This document shows, piece by piece, positions 7,313 through 15,476 of a stretch of DNA of 20,434 bases. Within the stretch, counting starts at the first letter, position 1, and every line of letters starts with the position of its first letter. The position numbers were made by a program, and so were the translations under genes. The notes beneath the pieces were generated by a model. That model was not told where the DNA came from. It was given only the letters and a program-made list of their open reading frames with translations, and searched no databases. Origin of the DNA: DATKSG01 sp035531775 (GTDB lineage Bacteria > Actinomycetota > Acidimicrobiia > Acidimicrobiales > UBA8190); assembly GCA_035531775.1 (NCBI GenBank), contig DATKSG010000085.1, positions 1 through 20,434 on the forward strand. The letters run 5' to 3'.

Positions 7313-7782
7313 CCGAAACCGGCGAGGGCACCGCTGTCGACGAAGTCGAGCAGCTCACGATCGTGCTGGTAGGTGAGGGCGCGGCGGGCCACGTCGAGCT
7401 CGAGCCAGCGCACTTCGTCAACCTCGTCGGTGAGGATCCGCCCCCGCTCGGCAAAGGTGACGCCGGAGGCCGGGTCCATGAACCAGTAGGCCACCACCTT
7501 GGGCCTACCCCGTCGGTCGTGGTACTCGGTGCACCCGGCGAAGCGGTCGAGCACGCAGCGATACCCCGTCTCCTCGAGGACCTCGCGCAGGGCGCAGTCC
7601 TCGAAGGACTCGCCCCGCTCGAGCTTGCCCTTGGGCAGTGACCAGTCGTCGCGCCCCGGGCGGTGGACGACGGCCAGTTCGACATGACCCCGGCCGGCGT
7701 TGCGCAACAGGACCCCCCCGGCCGCTCGCACGGACGGGGGCCCTGGGCGGCTAGGCAGCTGCCTGATCACGGATCGACCCAT
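7309..7782 (-). CDS. NUDIX hydrolase (MutT-like)
   Basis: This 157-aa protein has a perfect NUDIX box G-x5-E-x7-R-E-V-L-E-E-T-G-Y at residues 52-74 (G52, E58, R66, E67, E70, E71, G73). Such enzymes hydrolyse nucleoside diphosphates linked to another moiety, for example oxidised dNTPs, ApnA or diphosphoinositol phosphates, using Mg2+. The upstream W-S-L-P-K-G-K-L-E and the downstream A-Y-W-F-M and D-E-V-D-E-V-R-W-L match MutT/Ap4A-hydrolase-like members; the C-terminal phosphatase domain of mycobacterial MutT1 is absent. The ATG at 7780-7782 has no good Shine-Dalgarno sequence, but TAACTT on the coding strand (7792-7797) ends nine bases upstream and may give a near-leaderless message. It is divergent from the CYTH-CHAD gene and overlaps the proposed lipoprotein start, so the two are probably an operon. 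Confidence 0.93.
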   Translation of the reverse strand: MGRSVIRQLPSRPGPPSVRAAGGVLLRNAGRGHVELAVVHRPGRDDWSLPKGKLERGESFEDCALREVLEETGYRCVLDRFAGCTEYHDRRGRPKVVAYWFMDPASGVTFAERGRILTDEVDEVRWLELDVARRALTYQHDRELLDFVDSGALAGFG

Positions 7783-7851
7783 ACCCGGTCGAAGTTACCG
7801 TCACCCCACGGCGCAACGGGGGATCCGGGGGCACCCGGCCACGGCGACTTG

Positions 7852-7857
7852 TAGCGT
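7852..7857 (+). promoter_or_regulatory. Probable -10 box (TAGCGT) for the CYTH-CHAD gene
   Basis: TAGCGT matches TANNNT and ends seven bases before the GTG at 7865, the same spacing seen at 5199-5204 and 16670-16675. Together with the lack of any Shine-Dalgarno sequence this suggests a leaderless message and decides between the nearby GTG codons at 7856, 7862 and 7865. Confidence 0.5.
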
Positions 7858-7864
7858 GGCCGTG

Positions 7865-9571
7865 GTGCCCACCGGTCGCCCCACTCCCAGCGAGGTCGAG
7901 ACGGAATGGCAGTTCGACGCCATCGACCTGCGCCCGGTGGAGCGTTGGCTGGCCGAGGTTACGCCCCCGGCGGCGGCGGGATCCCCCTCCGAGCCTCCCC
8001 TCGACAGCCTCGTGACGGCGTCCCCCTCGACAGCCAAGCGCCTGATAGACCGCTACCTCGACACTTCCGACTGGCGCATCGCCCGGGCCGGCTTCGTGCT
8101 GCGGGTACGCGAAGCGCCGGCCGGGCTCGAGGTCACCTTGAAGGACACCGCTCCGGCCACGGCCGGATTACGACGGCGGATCGAGATCACCGAACCCCTG
8201 CCGGCCGGCGGGATCGGATCCCTCGGCACCGAAGGACCGGTCGGTCGCCGGCTCCATGCCCTGGTGGCGTCCCGGCCCTTGCTCGAGGTGCTCGAAGTCC
8301 GCACGCGACGCCGGCCCTACACGCTCCGGGTGGGGGCCGACACCGTGGCCGAAGTGGCGCTCGACGACACAGTCATCAGTGTGGGCACAGGTAGCCAACC
8401 GGTGCGGTTGCGCCGGGTCGAGGTGGAGGTGGAGGCGGCCTGGGTGGAGCGACTGGGTGACCTGGTCGGGCGGATGCAGGCCCAATGCGGGCTCCAGGCG
8501 GCCACCCTTTCCAAGTTCGAGGCCGGCATGCTGGGCGGCGGAGTGGAGATCCCGTCGGCCACCGAGTTGGGGCCCACCTCCGTGTCGCCTAGCTCCTCCA
8601 TCGGGGATGTGGCCTACGTGGTCCTGCGCCGCAACCTGGTCGTCATGCTGGAGCACGAAGCCGGAACCCGGTTGGGTGACGACGCCGAGGATCTGCACGA
8701 CATGCGGGTGGCCACCCGGCGGATGCGAGCAGCGCTCGACCTCTTCGCCGACATGCTCCCGGTGCGCGCTCGCCACTACCGGGTGGAGCTCGGTTGGCTG
8801 GCCGATGCCCTGGGGGCGGTGCGCGACCTCGATGTCCAGCTCGAGGGGATAGACAGCTGGAAGTCAGGGGCCGTCGAGGACGACCACGGGGCGCTGGGCG
8901 ACCTGGCCACCCTGATCGAGCGCGAGCGCGACGACGCCCGCCGACGGCTGCTGCACTGCCTCGAGTCGGCCCGCTACGAGCGCCTCGTCACTTCGATGTC
9001 GACCATGCTGCGCCAGGGCCCGTCACGGCGCTCGGCGGCTGCTCGGGTGCCGGCAGTGGCTGTCGTCCCAGACTTGGTGCGGGACCGTCACCGGTCCGTC
9101 ACCAAGGCGGCGGCGCGCGTCCGACGCAGCCAAGACGCGCAAGATTTCCATCGCCTTCGCATCCGCTGCAAACGCCTGCGCTATGCCCTGGAGTTCGTGT
9201 CCGAGGTCTATCCGGGACAAACGTCTCAGTATGTGAAGAAGGTGACGTCGGTCCAAGACGTCCTCGGCCTGATGCAAGATGCCCGTGTGGCAGTCGAACG
9301 GCTCCAGGGCCATGCCGCTTCCGGAAAGCCGCCGCTGTCGCGCCTCACCGTCTTCGTGATGGGAGGCGTGGCCGAGCGCTACCGGGCCGAGGCCGCCAGA
9401 CGGGCTCGGCGGGTGCCCAAGAAGCTGGAGGCGATTACCGGCACCAGGTGGCGCAAACTCATCACCCACATGGAGGCCAAGCGGGTGGAATCAGCCATTC
9501 GCTACGGCCGCCCGGCTCCGGCCCGGGTCCAAGCTGGCGCACCTGACCCGGCGGCAACGGAAGGCTTCTAA
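7865..9571 (+). CDS. CYTH-CHAD domain protein (polyphosphate-associated)
   Basis: From GTG 7865 the protein is 568 aa. Residues ~10-225 form a CYTH (triphosphate tunnel) domain, with the N-terminal E12-T-E14-W-Q16-F in place of the usual ExExKF, a R-Y-L-D-T strand, L-R-V-R-E, T-L-K and S-K-F-E-A-G at the end. Residues ~245-545 form a CHAD domain with two histidine-rich helices: L-H-D-M-R-V-A-T-R-R-M-R-A-A-L (277-291) and F-H-R-L-R-I-R-C-K-R-L-R-Y (428-440). CYTH enzymes cleave triphosphates and CHAD domains bind polyphosphate, so hydrolysis or sensing of polyphosphate is the likely role; here the tunnel Lys is Gln, which may alter activity. The frame runs about 165 bases further upstream, but that part overlaps the divergent NUDIX gene. 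No signal peptide is present. Confidence 0.93.
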   Translation: MPTGRPTPSEVETEWQFDAIDLRPVERWLAEVTPPAAAGSPSEPPLDSLVTASPSTAKRLIDRYLDTSDWRIARAGFVLRVREAPAGLEVTLKDTAPATAGLRRRIEITEPLPAGGIGSLGTEGPVGRRLHALVASRPLLEVLEVRTRRRPYTLRVGADTVAEVALDDTVISVGTGSQPVRLRRVEVEVEAAWVERLGDLVGRMQAQCGLQAATLSKFEAGMLGGGVEIPSATELGPTSVSPSSSIGDVAYVVLRRNLVVMLEHEAGTRLGDDAEDLHDMRVATRRMRAALDLFADMLPVRARHYRVELGWLADALGAVRDLDVQLEGIDSWKSGAVEDDHGALGDLATLIERERDDARRRLLHCLESARYERLVTSMSTMLRQGPSRRSAAARVPAVAVVPDLVRDRHRSVTKAAARVRRSQDAQDFHRLRIRCKRLRYALEFVSEVYPGQTSQYVKKVTSVQDVLGLMQDARVAVERLQGHAASGKPPLSRLTVFVMGGVAERYRAEAARRARRVPKKLEAITGTRWRKLITHMEAKRVESAIRYGRPAPARVQAGAPDPAATEGF

Positions 9572-9632
9572 ACGGAGATGGCGGCGGCCAGGTGGAGGCG
9601 GCCGAGATCACCGAGACTCCCCGTTGCGGCAC

Positions 9633-10158
9633 TCACCTCAGCGAGCAGGGGAGCAGCGCTTCGAGCCCGGCGGCGAGGGCTGCCGCCGGCACGGCGCCAG
9701 CAGAGAGGAGGCCGGTCAGCCAGTCGAGGAACGTCGTGAACACGCCAACGTCGTCCACCAACTGAGCGGCGGCCACGAAGCGCACGATGTAGACGAGGTC
9801 TTCGGATGTCCGGGCCAACTGGGCCGGGCTATAGCTCAACATGGCCGGGAAGCGGTCGGTTAGGACACCGAGTGCCACTCGGCCGGTCGCTACGGCGGGG
9901 AGGAGTTCGTCGTGCTGCTGATACGTCGCCGGTCTGGAGCCGACCAAGGGCTCGACCGAGCATGCGCCGGTTGGACAACCTCGTCAGCGTGTCGACCGAC
10001 GCATCCTCGGCGAAGGAGATGTCGACGGGCACCGCGTCAGCCTCGGCCATCCGAGCCGGGACCACATCTCCACCCAAGCCAATTACCGCGTCAGCGGCCA
10101 CGCGCCGAGCGCCTGCCGGGGAGTTGATCCACAGCAGGGCCCTGGTGGCCTCGAGCAC
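9633..10158 (-). pseudogene. Decayed GGDEF-type regulatory gene in two frames
   Basis: On the minus strand, the frame from GTG 10156-10158 encodes A-L-L-W-I-N-S-P-A-G-A-R-R-V-A-A-D, then G-G-D-V-V-P-A-R and V-P-V-D-I-S-F. It then abruptly continues A-E-D-A-S-V-D-T-L-T-R-L-S-N-R-R-M-L, which is the opening of a GGDEF domain (D-x-L-T-x-L-x-N-R-R). No GGDEF motif follows and the frame degenerates near 9930. A second frame, readable from about 9947 to the TGA at 9633, carries a helical segment D-R-F-P-A-M-L-S-Y-S-P-A-Q-L-A-R-T then V-Y-I-V-R-F-V-A-A. I infer one ancestral multidomain protein that has lost internal pieces and shifted frame. The extent and number of deletions are uncertain, and the two parts could instead be two small genes. 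Stops flank the whole stretch. Confidence 0.5.
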
Positions 10159-10503
10159 TACCTCGAGTGCCCCGGCGGCGCGGAGGGACCCGTCGTGGCC
10201 TCACGCGAACGGCCTAGGCCGGCGCCACGGGACGACCGGAGCCGTGCAGAAATGCCTTTCGACCCTGCAACTCCGATTTCGCCCGAGAAAGAATCCGTCT
10301 AGACACAGGCCCGGCGGTCCGTCATGCCCCTCCGTTCCTGAGCCATCGTTTGCCTACCTCGGCCAACAGTCGCACAACGTATCCACGCAGAGGCACGGTC
10401 GATGGGCCGCCGCGGGGAAGCACTCCCGACAGCCCCGGAAAGGGCGCAACACTGGTAGGACACCACAGGGCGAGCGCCTCAACTGAGGCCTCACCGATCG
10501 GAC
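10159..10503. other. 345-bp gene-free stretch
   Basis: No convincing coding frame, RNA gene or strong hairpin was seen. The frame of the decayed GGDEF gene extends only about 40 bases in from the left before a TGA. The stretch probably holds the promoter of the PAS-GGDEF-EAL gene, but I could not identify a -10 box with confidence. Confidence 0.5.
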
Positions 10504-12780
10504 GTGATGGCGGTCGTAGCACAGAGTTTCGCCGAGGGCGTACTGAGGAGGAGGCGTCAACCGCCGGCTCGGGACGGCGTCATGCCCATGGCGTGGTTCC
10601 CACGGTTCATCATCGTGGCCCTGACGGCGGCGGCGTTCGCCGGCTTGCGAGCGGCCGGGTGGCTCGGCGCGCTGTCCTTGGTCGCCCTTATGGCCATTTT
10701 GGTGACCGGCGGGGTGCTCACCGAATTGAGCGTGCGGTGGGCCGCAGCCCGGGGTCGCTTCGGCATCCTCATCGTCGTCCCCATGTTGAGTGTGGGCACC
10801 GTCATCTACTGCATCGGATGGGGCCCGGCGCTGGCCATCGGCTACTTGTTCCCTCTGAGCGAGTCGGTGAAAGTGGGTACTTCACCACCATGGAAGCTGG
10901 GGTATGCCGCCGCGCTGGCCAGCATGGCGGGCGGCGAATTGGCCACGGCCACGGGCCTTGTGCACAGTTACATCCCGTCTCCCTACGATCATGCGCTGGC
11001 TCTGCTGGCCACCATGGGACTGGGGTTCGTGATCCACATGCTCGCCTCGCTCAACACCGCCCGTCAGGCAGCCACCGCCGGGCTGGCCGAGCGGGAGGAG
11101 AGCTTCCGCCTCATGTTCTTGAACAACCCTCGTCCGATGTGGGTCTACGACGAGCAGTCCCTCGCCGTGCTATCTGTCAACGACGCCGCCGTCGCCCTGT
11201 ACGGCTTCAGTGAGGACACGTGGTTGAACATGTCGATCGTGGATCTCCGGCCCCAGGCACAACGAGCGTCCCTGCTCGAGAATCTGGGCCGCGCCCGTGA
11301 CGACCTCGAGCATTCGGGGCCCTGGCAGCACCAACTGGCTGACGGCACGATCATCGAAGTCGAGATCGCCTCGCACCGAGTCTCCTACATCGGTCGGCCA
11401 GGTGTGCTCGTCATGGCCACCGACGTCACCGAACGCAACCGGCTTGAACGCCGGCTCCGCCACAACTCCGACCATGACGAGCTCACCGACCTGGGCAACC
11501 GCCGGGCTCTACGAGAGCGCCTCGAGGCGGCCGAGGACCATGCCCGGACCACGGGGACGGCCGTGGCCCTGCTCGTCATCGACTTGGATCGGTTCCACGA
11601 GATCAACGGAGCGCTGGGATCGGCGGCCGGGGACGACGTGCTCAGGCAGGTGGCCCAGATCTTGGTCGAGCACATCGGTCGGCCCGACGACGTGGCCAGG
11701 GTGGGCAGCGACGAGTTCGCCGTAGTGGCTTCGCTCGGGAGCGGGGCCGTCCTGGCCGAGGCGCGCACGCTGGCCGAGGACGTCCTGCGCCAACTGAGCC
11801 GGCCGCTCGCCTTCGGAGCGACCGAGATCAGCGTGGAGGCGAGCATCGGCGTGGCCCTCGGGCCAGGCCCGGAGGGGGCCGCCACCGCCCTGGTGCCGAG
11901 CGCCCAGGACGCCCTGGTCAAAGCCAAAACTTCTCTCGGTCGACTGGAGCTCATCGACCTACGAGGCCAGCGCTTCGTCGAGCATCGGGTCGCCGTCGTA
12001 GCCGAACTGCGTCGAGCCATCGAGCACGGGGATCTCTGCCTCCACTTCCAACCCAAGGTGTCGTTGGTCGACGGAGCTGTCGTCGGCATGGAAGCCCTAG
12101 TCCGTTGGCAGCACTCGACGCGGGGGCTGCTTTACCCCGACGCCTTCATCCCGCTGGCCGAGCGCACGGGCCTCATGAAGCCGCTCACCGCCTTCGTGGT
12201 CCAAGAAGCCATCACCCAACTAGCCGGGTGGCGTGCCGCTGGATTCGACCTGACGGTGGCGGTGAACCTGGGGACGGCCAACCTCACCGATGTCGAGCTC
12301 CCGGACGCAGCCGCCTCGCAACTTGCACGGGCATGCCTGCCGGGGTCCGCATTGGTCTTCGAGATCACCGAAGGAACCGCCATGGTGGACTCCGAACGCA
12401 CGTTGGCCGTCGTGCACCAACTGAGTGAGGCGGGGATCGAACTCTCCATCGACGACTTCGGCATGGCCCACTCGTCATTGGCCCGGTTGCGAGACCTCCC
12501 CATCAGCGAGATCAAGCTGGACAAGACCTTTGTGGCCGGCATGGTCCACGATCATGGCGCCCTGACAATCGTCCGGTCATCGATCCACCTGGCTCACGAC
12601 CTCGGCATGCGGGTGGTGGCCGAGGGCATCGAGAGCGCCGAAGTGGCCACCATGCTCACCGGCCTCGGCTGCGACATCGGGCAGGGGTACTGGTTGGCTC
12701 GCCCCATGCCGGCTGATGCTGTGGTCGAGTGGCTAGACCAGGCCGTGGGATCGGTCCACTTGGGCAGCGGCTGTTCCTGA
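10504..12780 (+). CDS. Membrane PAS-GGDEF-EAL protein (c-di-GMP phosphodiesterase candidate)
   Basis: The 758-aa product has several hydrophobic helices between residues ~30 and 180, a PAS domain (~198-310), a GGDEF domain (~322-485) and an EAL domain (~497-745). In the EAL domain the expected residues are present: E-A-L (530-532), E620 in F-E-I-T-E, D-D-F-G (650-653), K671, E707 in V-A-E-G-I-E and Q-G-Y (727-729). Cleavage of c-di-GMP to pGpG at the inner membrane is therefore likely. The GGDEF site reads G-S-D-E-F (401-405), with F-H-E-I-N-G and L-G-S in place of F-K-x-I-N-D and L-G-H, so cyclase activity is doubtful; it may bind GTP as a regulatory module. The start is uncertain: GTG 10504, ATG 10507 or ATG 10582 (M27) just before the first membrane helix; none has a clear ribosome site. 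It lies beside the decayed GGDEF gene. Confidence 0.93.
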   Translation: MMAVVAQSFAEGVLRRRRQPPARDGVMPMAWFPRFIIVALTAAAFAGLRAAGWLGALSLVALMAILVTGGVLTELSVRWAAARGRFGILIVVPMLSVGTVIYCIGWGPALAIGYLFPLSESVKVGTSPPWKLGYAAALASMAGGELATATGLVHSYIPSPYDHALALLATMGLGFVIHMLASLNTARQAATAGLAEREESFRLMFLNNPRPMWVYDEQSLAVLSVNDAAVALYGFSEDTWLNMSIVDLRPQAQRASLLENLGRARDDLEHSGPWQHQLADGTIIEVEIASHRVSYIGRPGVLVMATDVTERNRLERRLRHNSDHDELTDLGNRRALRERLEAAEDHARTTGTAVALLVIDLDRFHEINGALGSAAGDDVLRQVAQILVEHIGRPDDVARVGSDEFAVVASLGSGAVLAEARTLAEDVLRQLSRPLAFGATEISVEASIGVALGPGPEGAATALVPSAQDALVKAKTSLGRLELIDLRGQRFVEHRVAVVAELRRAIEHGDLCLHFQPKVSLVDGAVVGMEALVRWQHSTRGLLYPDAFIPLAERTGLMKPLTAFVVQEAITQLAGWRAAGFDLTVAVNLGTANLTDVELPDAAASQLARACLPGSALVFEITEGTAMVDSERTLAVVHQLSEAGIELSIDDFGMAHSSLARLRDLPISEIKLDKTFVAGMVHDHGALTIVRSSIHLAHDLGMRVVAEGIESAEVATMLTGLGCDIGQGYWLARPMPADAVVEWLDQAVGSVHLGSGCS

Positions 12781-12840
12781 GGATCACCCCACACGACATT
12801 TGCCAGGGCTTTCAGCCAGCGGTCTGGTGTTGGGCGAGTC

Positions 12841-15372
12841 TCACACCTGACAGGTGCCGTTCCAGCCACCGGAAAAGTACGGAGGCGGGCCGCCGCCGAG
12901 GTTGTTGGGCTGGGCCGGCTCGGTGATGGCGCCTCCGGCGGTGAGAAAGGCGGCGATCTGGTCCTGGGCGGCGCAGGAGTAGTTGGGTGCTCCGTGGGGA
13001 TCGCCGTCGCTGCGCACCGGATCGGGAACATCCGATGGTGGCGGTGGGCTCGTGCCGTACCCGTCGGCCCCAGCCGGTCCGGCATCGAAGACGACAATCG
13101 CCGACCCGGCATAGGGGAGCGATCCGATGGCCTTGATGTCCCAGAACGGGGAGGAAGCCGAGTAGGAGTACGGACCGATCGGGTCGTTGGTCCCTGACAG
13201 CCGGCTGGCAAGCAACTCCGGCTCGATGCCTTCGGCCCCGATGGTCCGGGCCTCGTCCTCGGCGGTTATGTCGGCCACCTGGTGATCGCCCCAGGCCATC
13301 TGCATGAGGACCTGGTGGTCGGGGGTGTCGGGCAACAGCCCTCCCCCGGCCGTGGCCGTCATGTGGGTGGCGTAGCCGTCGGGGTCGGCCCGGTCCCACA
13401 GGTTCTGGATGAGGTCGAGCGTCAGCTGGCGAGTGGCCTGGTCGGGGTAGAAGAGGTCGAGGAGCTGGGAGTAACCCAAGTCCCCGGGAATGTTGGTCGG
13501 GCTGGTGGCGTCCTGCGCCAGGAGCTGGGCGATGTCCTCGTTCGCCACGTAGTCACTCGAGCGGGGGAGCAACATGGAGTAGTCCATGCCAGGTACCCCC
13601 AGGGCGCAATGCTTCACATCGACCGATATGGCACACACGGTGCCGCCGTAGATGCCACCTTGACTGCTGCCGTGGTAGTAGGCGTGGCTGGTATCGATGA
13701 ACGACCGGCCATCACCGTATTGGAAGGCGGCGTTGGAGGAGAACCCGCCCTTGCCGATCATCACGCGCTGTAGATAGAGGAAGTTCAGCTCCCCCTGCTC
13801 GGTGCGGTCCACCAGAATCGGGAAGTTCGAGAGATCAGCCAGTGCGACCACGGCATTTGGCACGTCCGACTCGGAGAACCCGAACCAGTCAGTAGCGCAA
13901 TACATCATCCCGAGGTTGGCGAGAGCCTCGTTGTCACGGCCGTTGACCTGGCTGGCGGTCCCGAAGAGCCCGTGGCCGAACTCCACCGGTCGAAGCAGCT
14001 GGCCGGCCTCGAAGGCGTGCCGGCCCACGTTGCATATGAAGTTCGCCTGATAGGTCTGACCCGCTACTTGGTGAGGTACGGCATAGGGATCTACGGGGTT
14101 CAAGGCGAACTCCCCGGGAGAGGGACAGTCGTCGAAGGGGCTGCCGCCGAGGGCGCCGAGGAACTCGTTGACGAAAGCATCTGCCTCCCCGCCCAGGGTC
14201 GATCCGACCGTGCCGAGATCACCGGCGACCGTGCCGTAGAGGTCGTCGCACTTCTCTGGAGGTGAACAGGTGGGTGCGATGTAGCACGGGACGGTGAAGG
14301 TGCCGGTGATCCGTCGGGCAACGGAGACGTTCTGTGAGGGAGTGAAGTTGGTGACCGACTCCACGGTGAAGGCTGGAGATTTAGAATCAGGAGTGATCAA
14401 CCCCTTCCCCATGTCGGCCTTCGTCTCGCCCAGCTGGGACAGAGCGTCGTCTCTTATGGCCAGCAGCCGCCCGGTGACGCTCCTGGTACTGGCCGTGGTG
14501 AAGTCCCAGGCCAGGTACAGGCTGGACCGGTTCCACCCCGCCTCAGCCAGGTCGGCGAAGATCTTGTCCATATGCGACGTGCGCGGGTCGGACACTGGAG
14601 CAGCACCATCGCGATACGCCGTAAACGCTGCGGAAGGCTGAGCCCGAGCACCGGTATCGGTGGAGAGATGTCGCAAGGCCACGATGTAGCGGTGGCCGTC
14701 GAGGAGATTCTTGGCCGGATGGATCATGAGGTCCTGCTGGATCGTGCCGACTGCCCCGGCCGGGACCAAGCCGGCCTCTGATGTGTACTGGTCGACCTCC
14801 ACCCAAACAGGCTGGATCTCGCCGGTCGTGGCATCGAGCAGGATCACGCCAAGGCTCGAGGGGTCGTCGTTCATGGCCAGGTCGGTGTCGGGTGGGAGCC
14901 CCGATGGGACGAGATCCTTGTTGGACGTCATACCCGGCACCACGGTGAGGATCTGAGACCCTGCCGAGAATCCGTCGCCCGCATTCCATGCCGTGGGCAC
15001 GATGGGCTTGCCGCCGATGTTCCTCGGCATGGCCGCGATGTTCAAGTCGAGCCGGCGGGTCGTCGCCGTGGCGGGATCGTAACGGGTGAACCAGTCGTTG
15101 GGATACGGAAGCATGCACTGCGATGGGTCGATCGGGTCGCAGCCCGCTGGATCAGCGGCCAGGCCCGGATTGGCGGTGTCAGACCATCCGCCCCAGCCGT
15201 CGTGATCGTGGTTGACCCACTGGCCGACATGGACCGGCGCCGACAGCGAACTCAGTCGCGCGCTCGGCGTGGCGACCATCAGTACTGGGACAGCGGCCAA
15301 TGCCGCCCACGTTGCACCGCTCCGCCATGCAGCCCGGCTTGGACCGCGACGTCGTCTCCTGCTGCCGCCCAT
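12841..15372 (-). CDS. Large secreted alpha/beta hydrolase (lipase/esterase-like)
   Basis: This 843-aa protein begins with a signal peptide: M-G-G-S-R-R-R-R-R-G, a hydrophobic run W-A-A-L-A-A-V-P-V-L-M-V-A and A-R-L-S-S. The long N-terminal half is beta-rich, with Cys residues suggesting disulfides. The hydrolase core carries the oxyanion-type F-G-H-G-L-F-G (465-471) and the nucleophile elbow H-G-S-S-Q-G-G (567-573, Ser570). Likely acid and base are Asp696 in W-G-D-H-Q-V and His793 in D-P-H-G-A-P-N-Y; the triad is inferred from order and spacing. It resembles extracellular lipases of the bacterial Pla-1/cef-like type, but the substrate is unknown. The ATG at 15370-15372 follows GGAGGGG four bases upstream. 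It converges on the EAL gene, 60 bp between stops, without an obvious terminator. Confidence 0.88.
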   Translation of the reverse strand: MGGSRRRRRGPSRAAWRSGATWAALAAVPVLMVATPSARLSSLSAPVHVGQWVNHDHDGWGGWSDTANPGLAADPAGCDPIDPSQCMLPYPNDWFTRYDPATATTRRLDLNIAAMPRNIGGKPIVPTAWNAGDGFSAGSQILTVVPGMTSNKDLVPSGLPPDTDLAMNDDPSSLGVILLDATTGEIQPVWVEVDQYTSEAGLVPAGAVGTIQQDLMIHPAKNLLDGHRYIVALRHLSTDTGARAQPSAAFTAYRDGAAPVSDPRTSHMDKIFADLAEAGWNRSSLYLAWDFTTASTRSVTGRLLAIRDDALSQLGETKADMGKGLITPDSKSPAFTVESVTNFTPSQNVSVARRITGTFTVPCYIAPTCSPPEKCDDLYGTVAGDLGTVGSTLGGEADAFVNEFLGALGGSPFDDCPSPGEFALNPVDPYAVPHQVAGQTYQANFICNVGRHAFEAGQLLRPVEFGHGLFGTASQVNGRDNEALANLGMMYCATDWFGFSESDVPNAVVALADLSNFPILVDRTEQGELNFLYLQRVMIGKGGFSSNAAFQYGDGRSFIDTSHAYYHGSSQGGIYGGTVCAISVDVKHCALGVPGMDYSMLLPRSSDYVANEDIAQLLAQDATSPTNIPGDLGYSQLLDLFYPDQATRQLTLDLIQNLWDRADPDGYATHMTATAGGGLLPDTPDHQVLMQMAWGDHQVADITAEDEARTIGAEGIEPELLASRLSGTNDPIGPYSYSASSPFWDIKAIGSLPYAGSAIVVFDAGPAGADGYGTSPPPPSDVPDPVRSDGDPHGAPNYSCAAQDQIAAFLTAGGAITEPAQPNNLGGGPPPYFSGGWNGTCQV

Positions 15373-15476
15373 CGTTCCCCTCCGCCTGAAGAACCTCCTA
15401 CCTTCTTAGTCGTTCTTGTCGGCGGACGCACAACGTGCCGGGCCACCAGGCCAGACGGCACCCGACTGGACAGCAA

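Noticed and set aside
7700..7864. Upstream extension of the CYTH-CHAD gene
   Set aside because: It overlaps the NUDIX gene on the other strand, lacks domain sequence and lies upstream of the likely -10 box.
9570..9625. Imperfect inverted repeat AACGGAGA / TCCCCGTT after the CYTH-CHAD gene
   Set aside because: The loop is about 40 bases, one mismatch is present and no T-tract follows, so it is not a supported terminator.
12844..12856. Perfect palindrome CACCTG-A-CAGGTG at the 3' end of the hydrolase gene
   Set aside because: A one-base loop cannot form a stable terminator hairpin, and it lies in coding sequence (C-Q-V end).
15389..15417. Inverted repeat AAGAAC/GTTCTT upstream of the secreted hydrolase
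   Set aside because: Arms are only six bases; no regulator or promoter element is placed convincingly around it.
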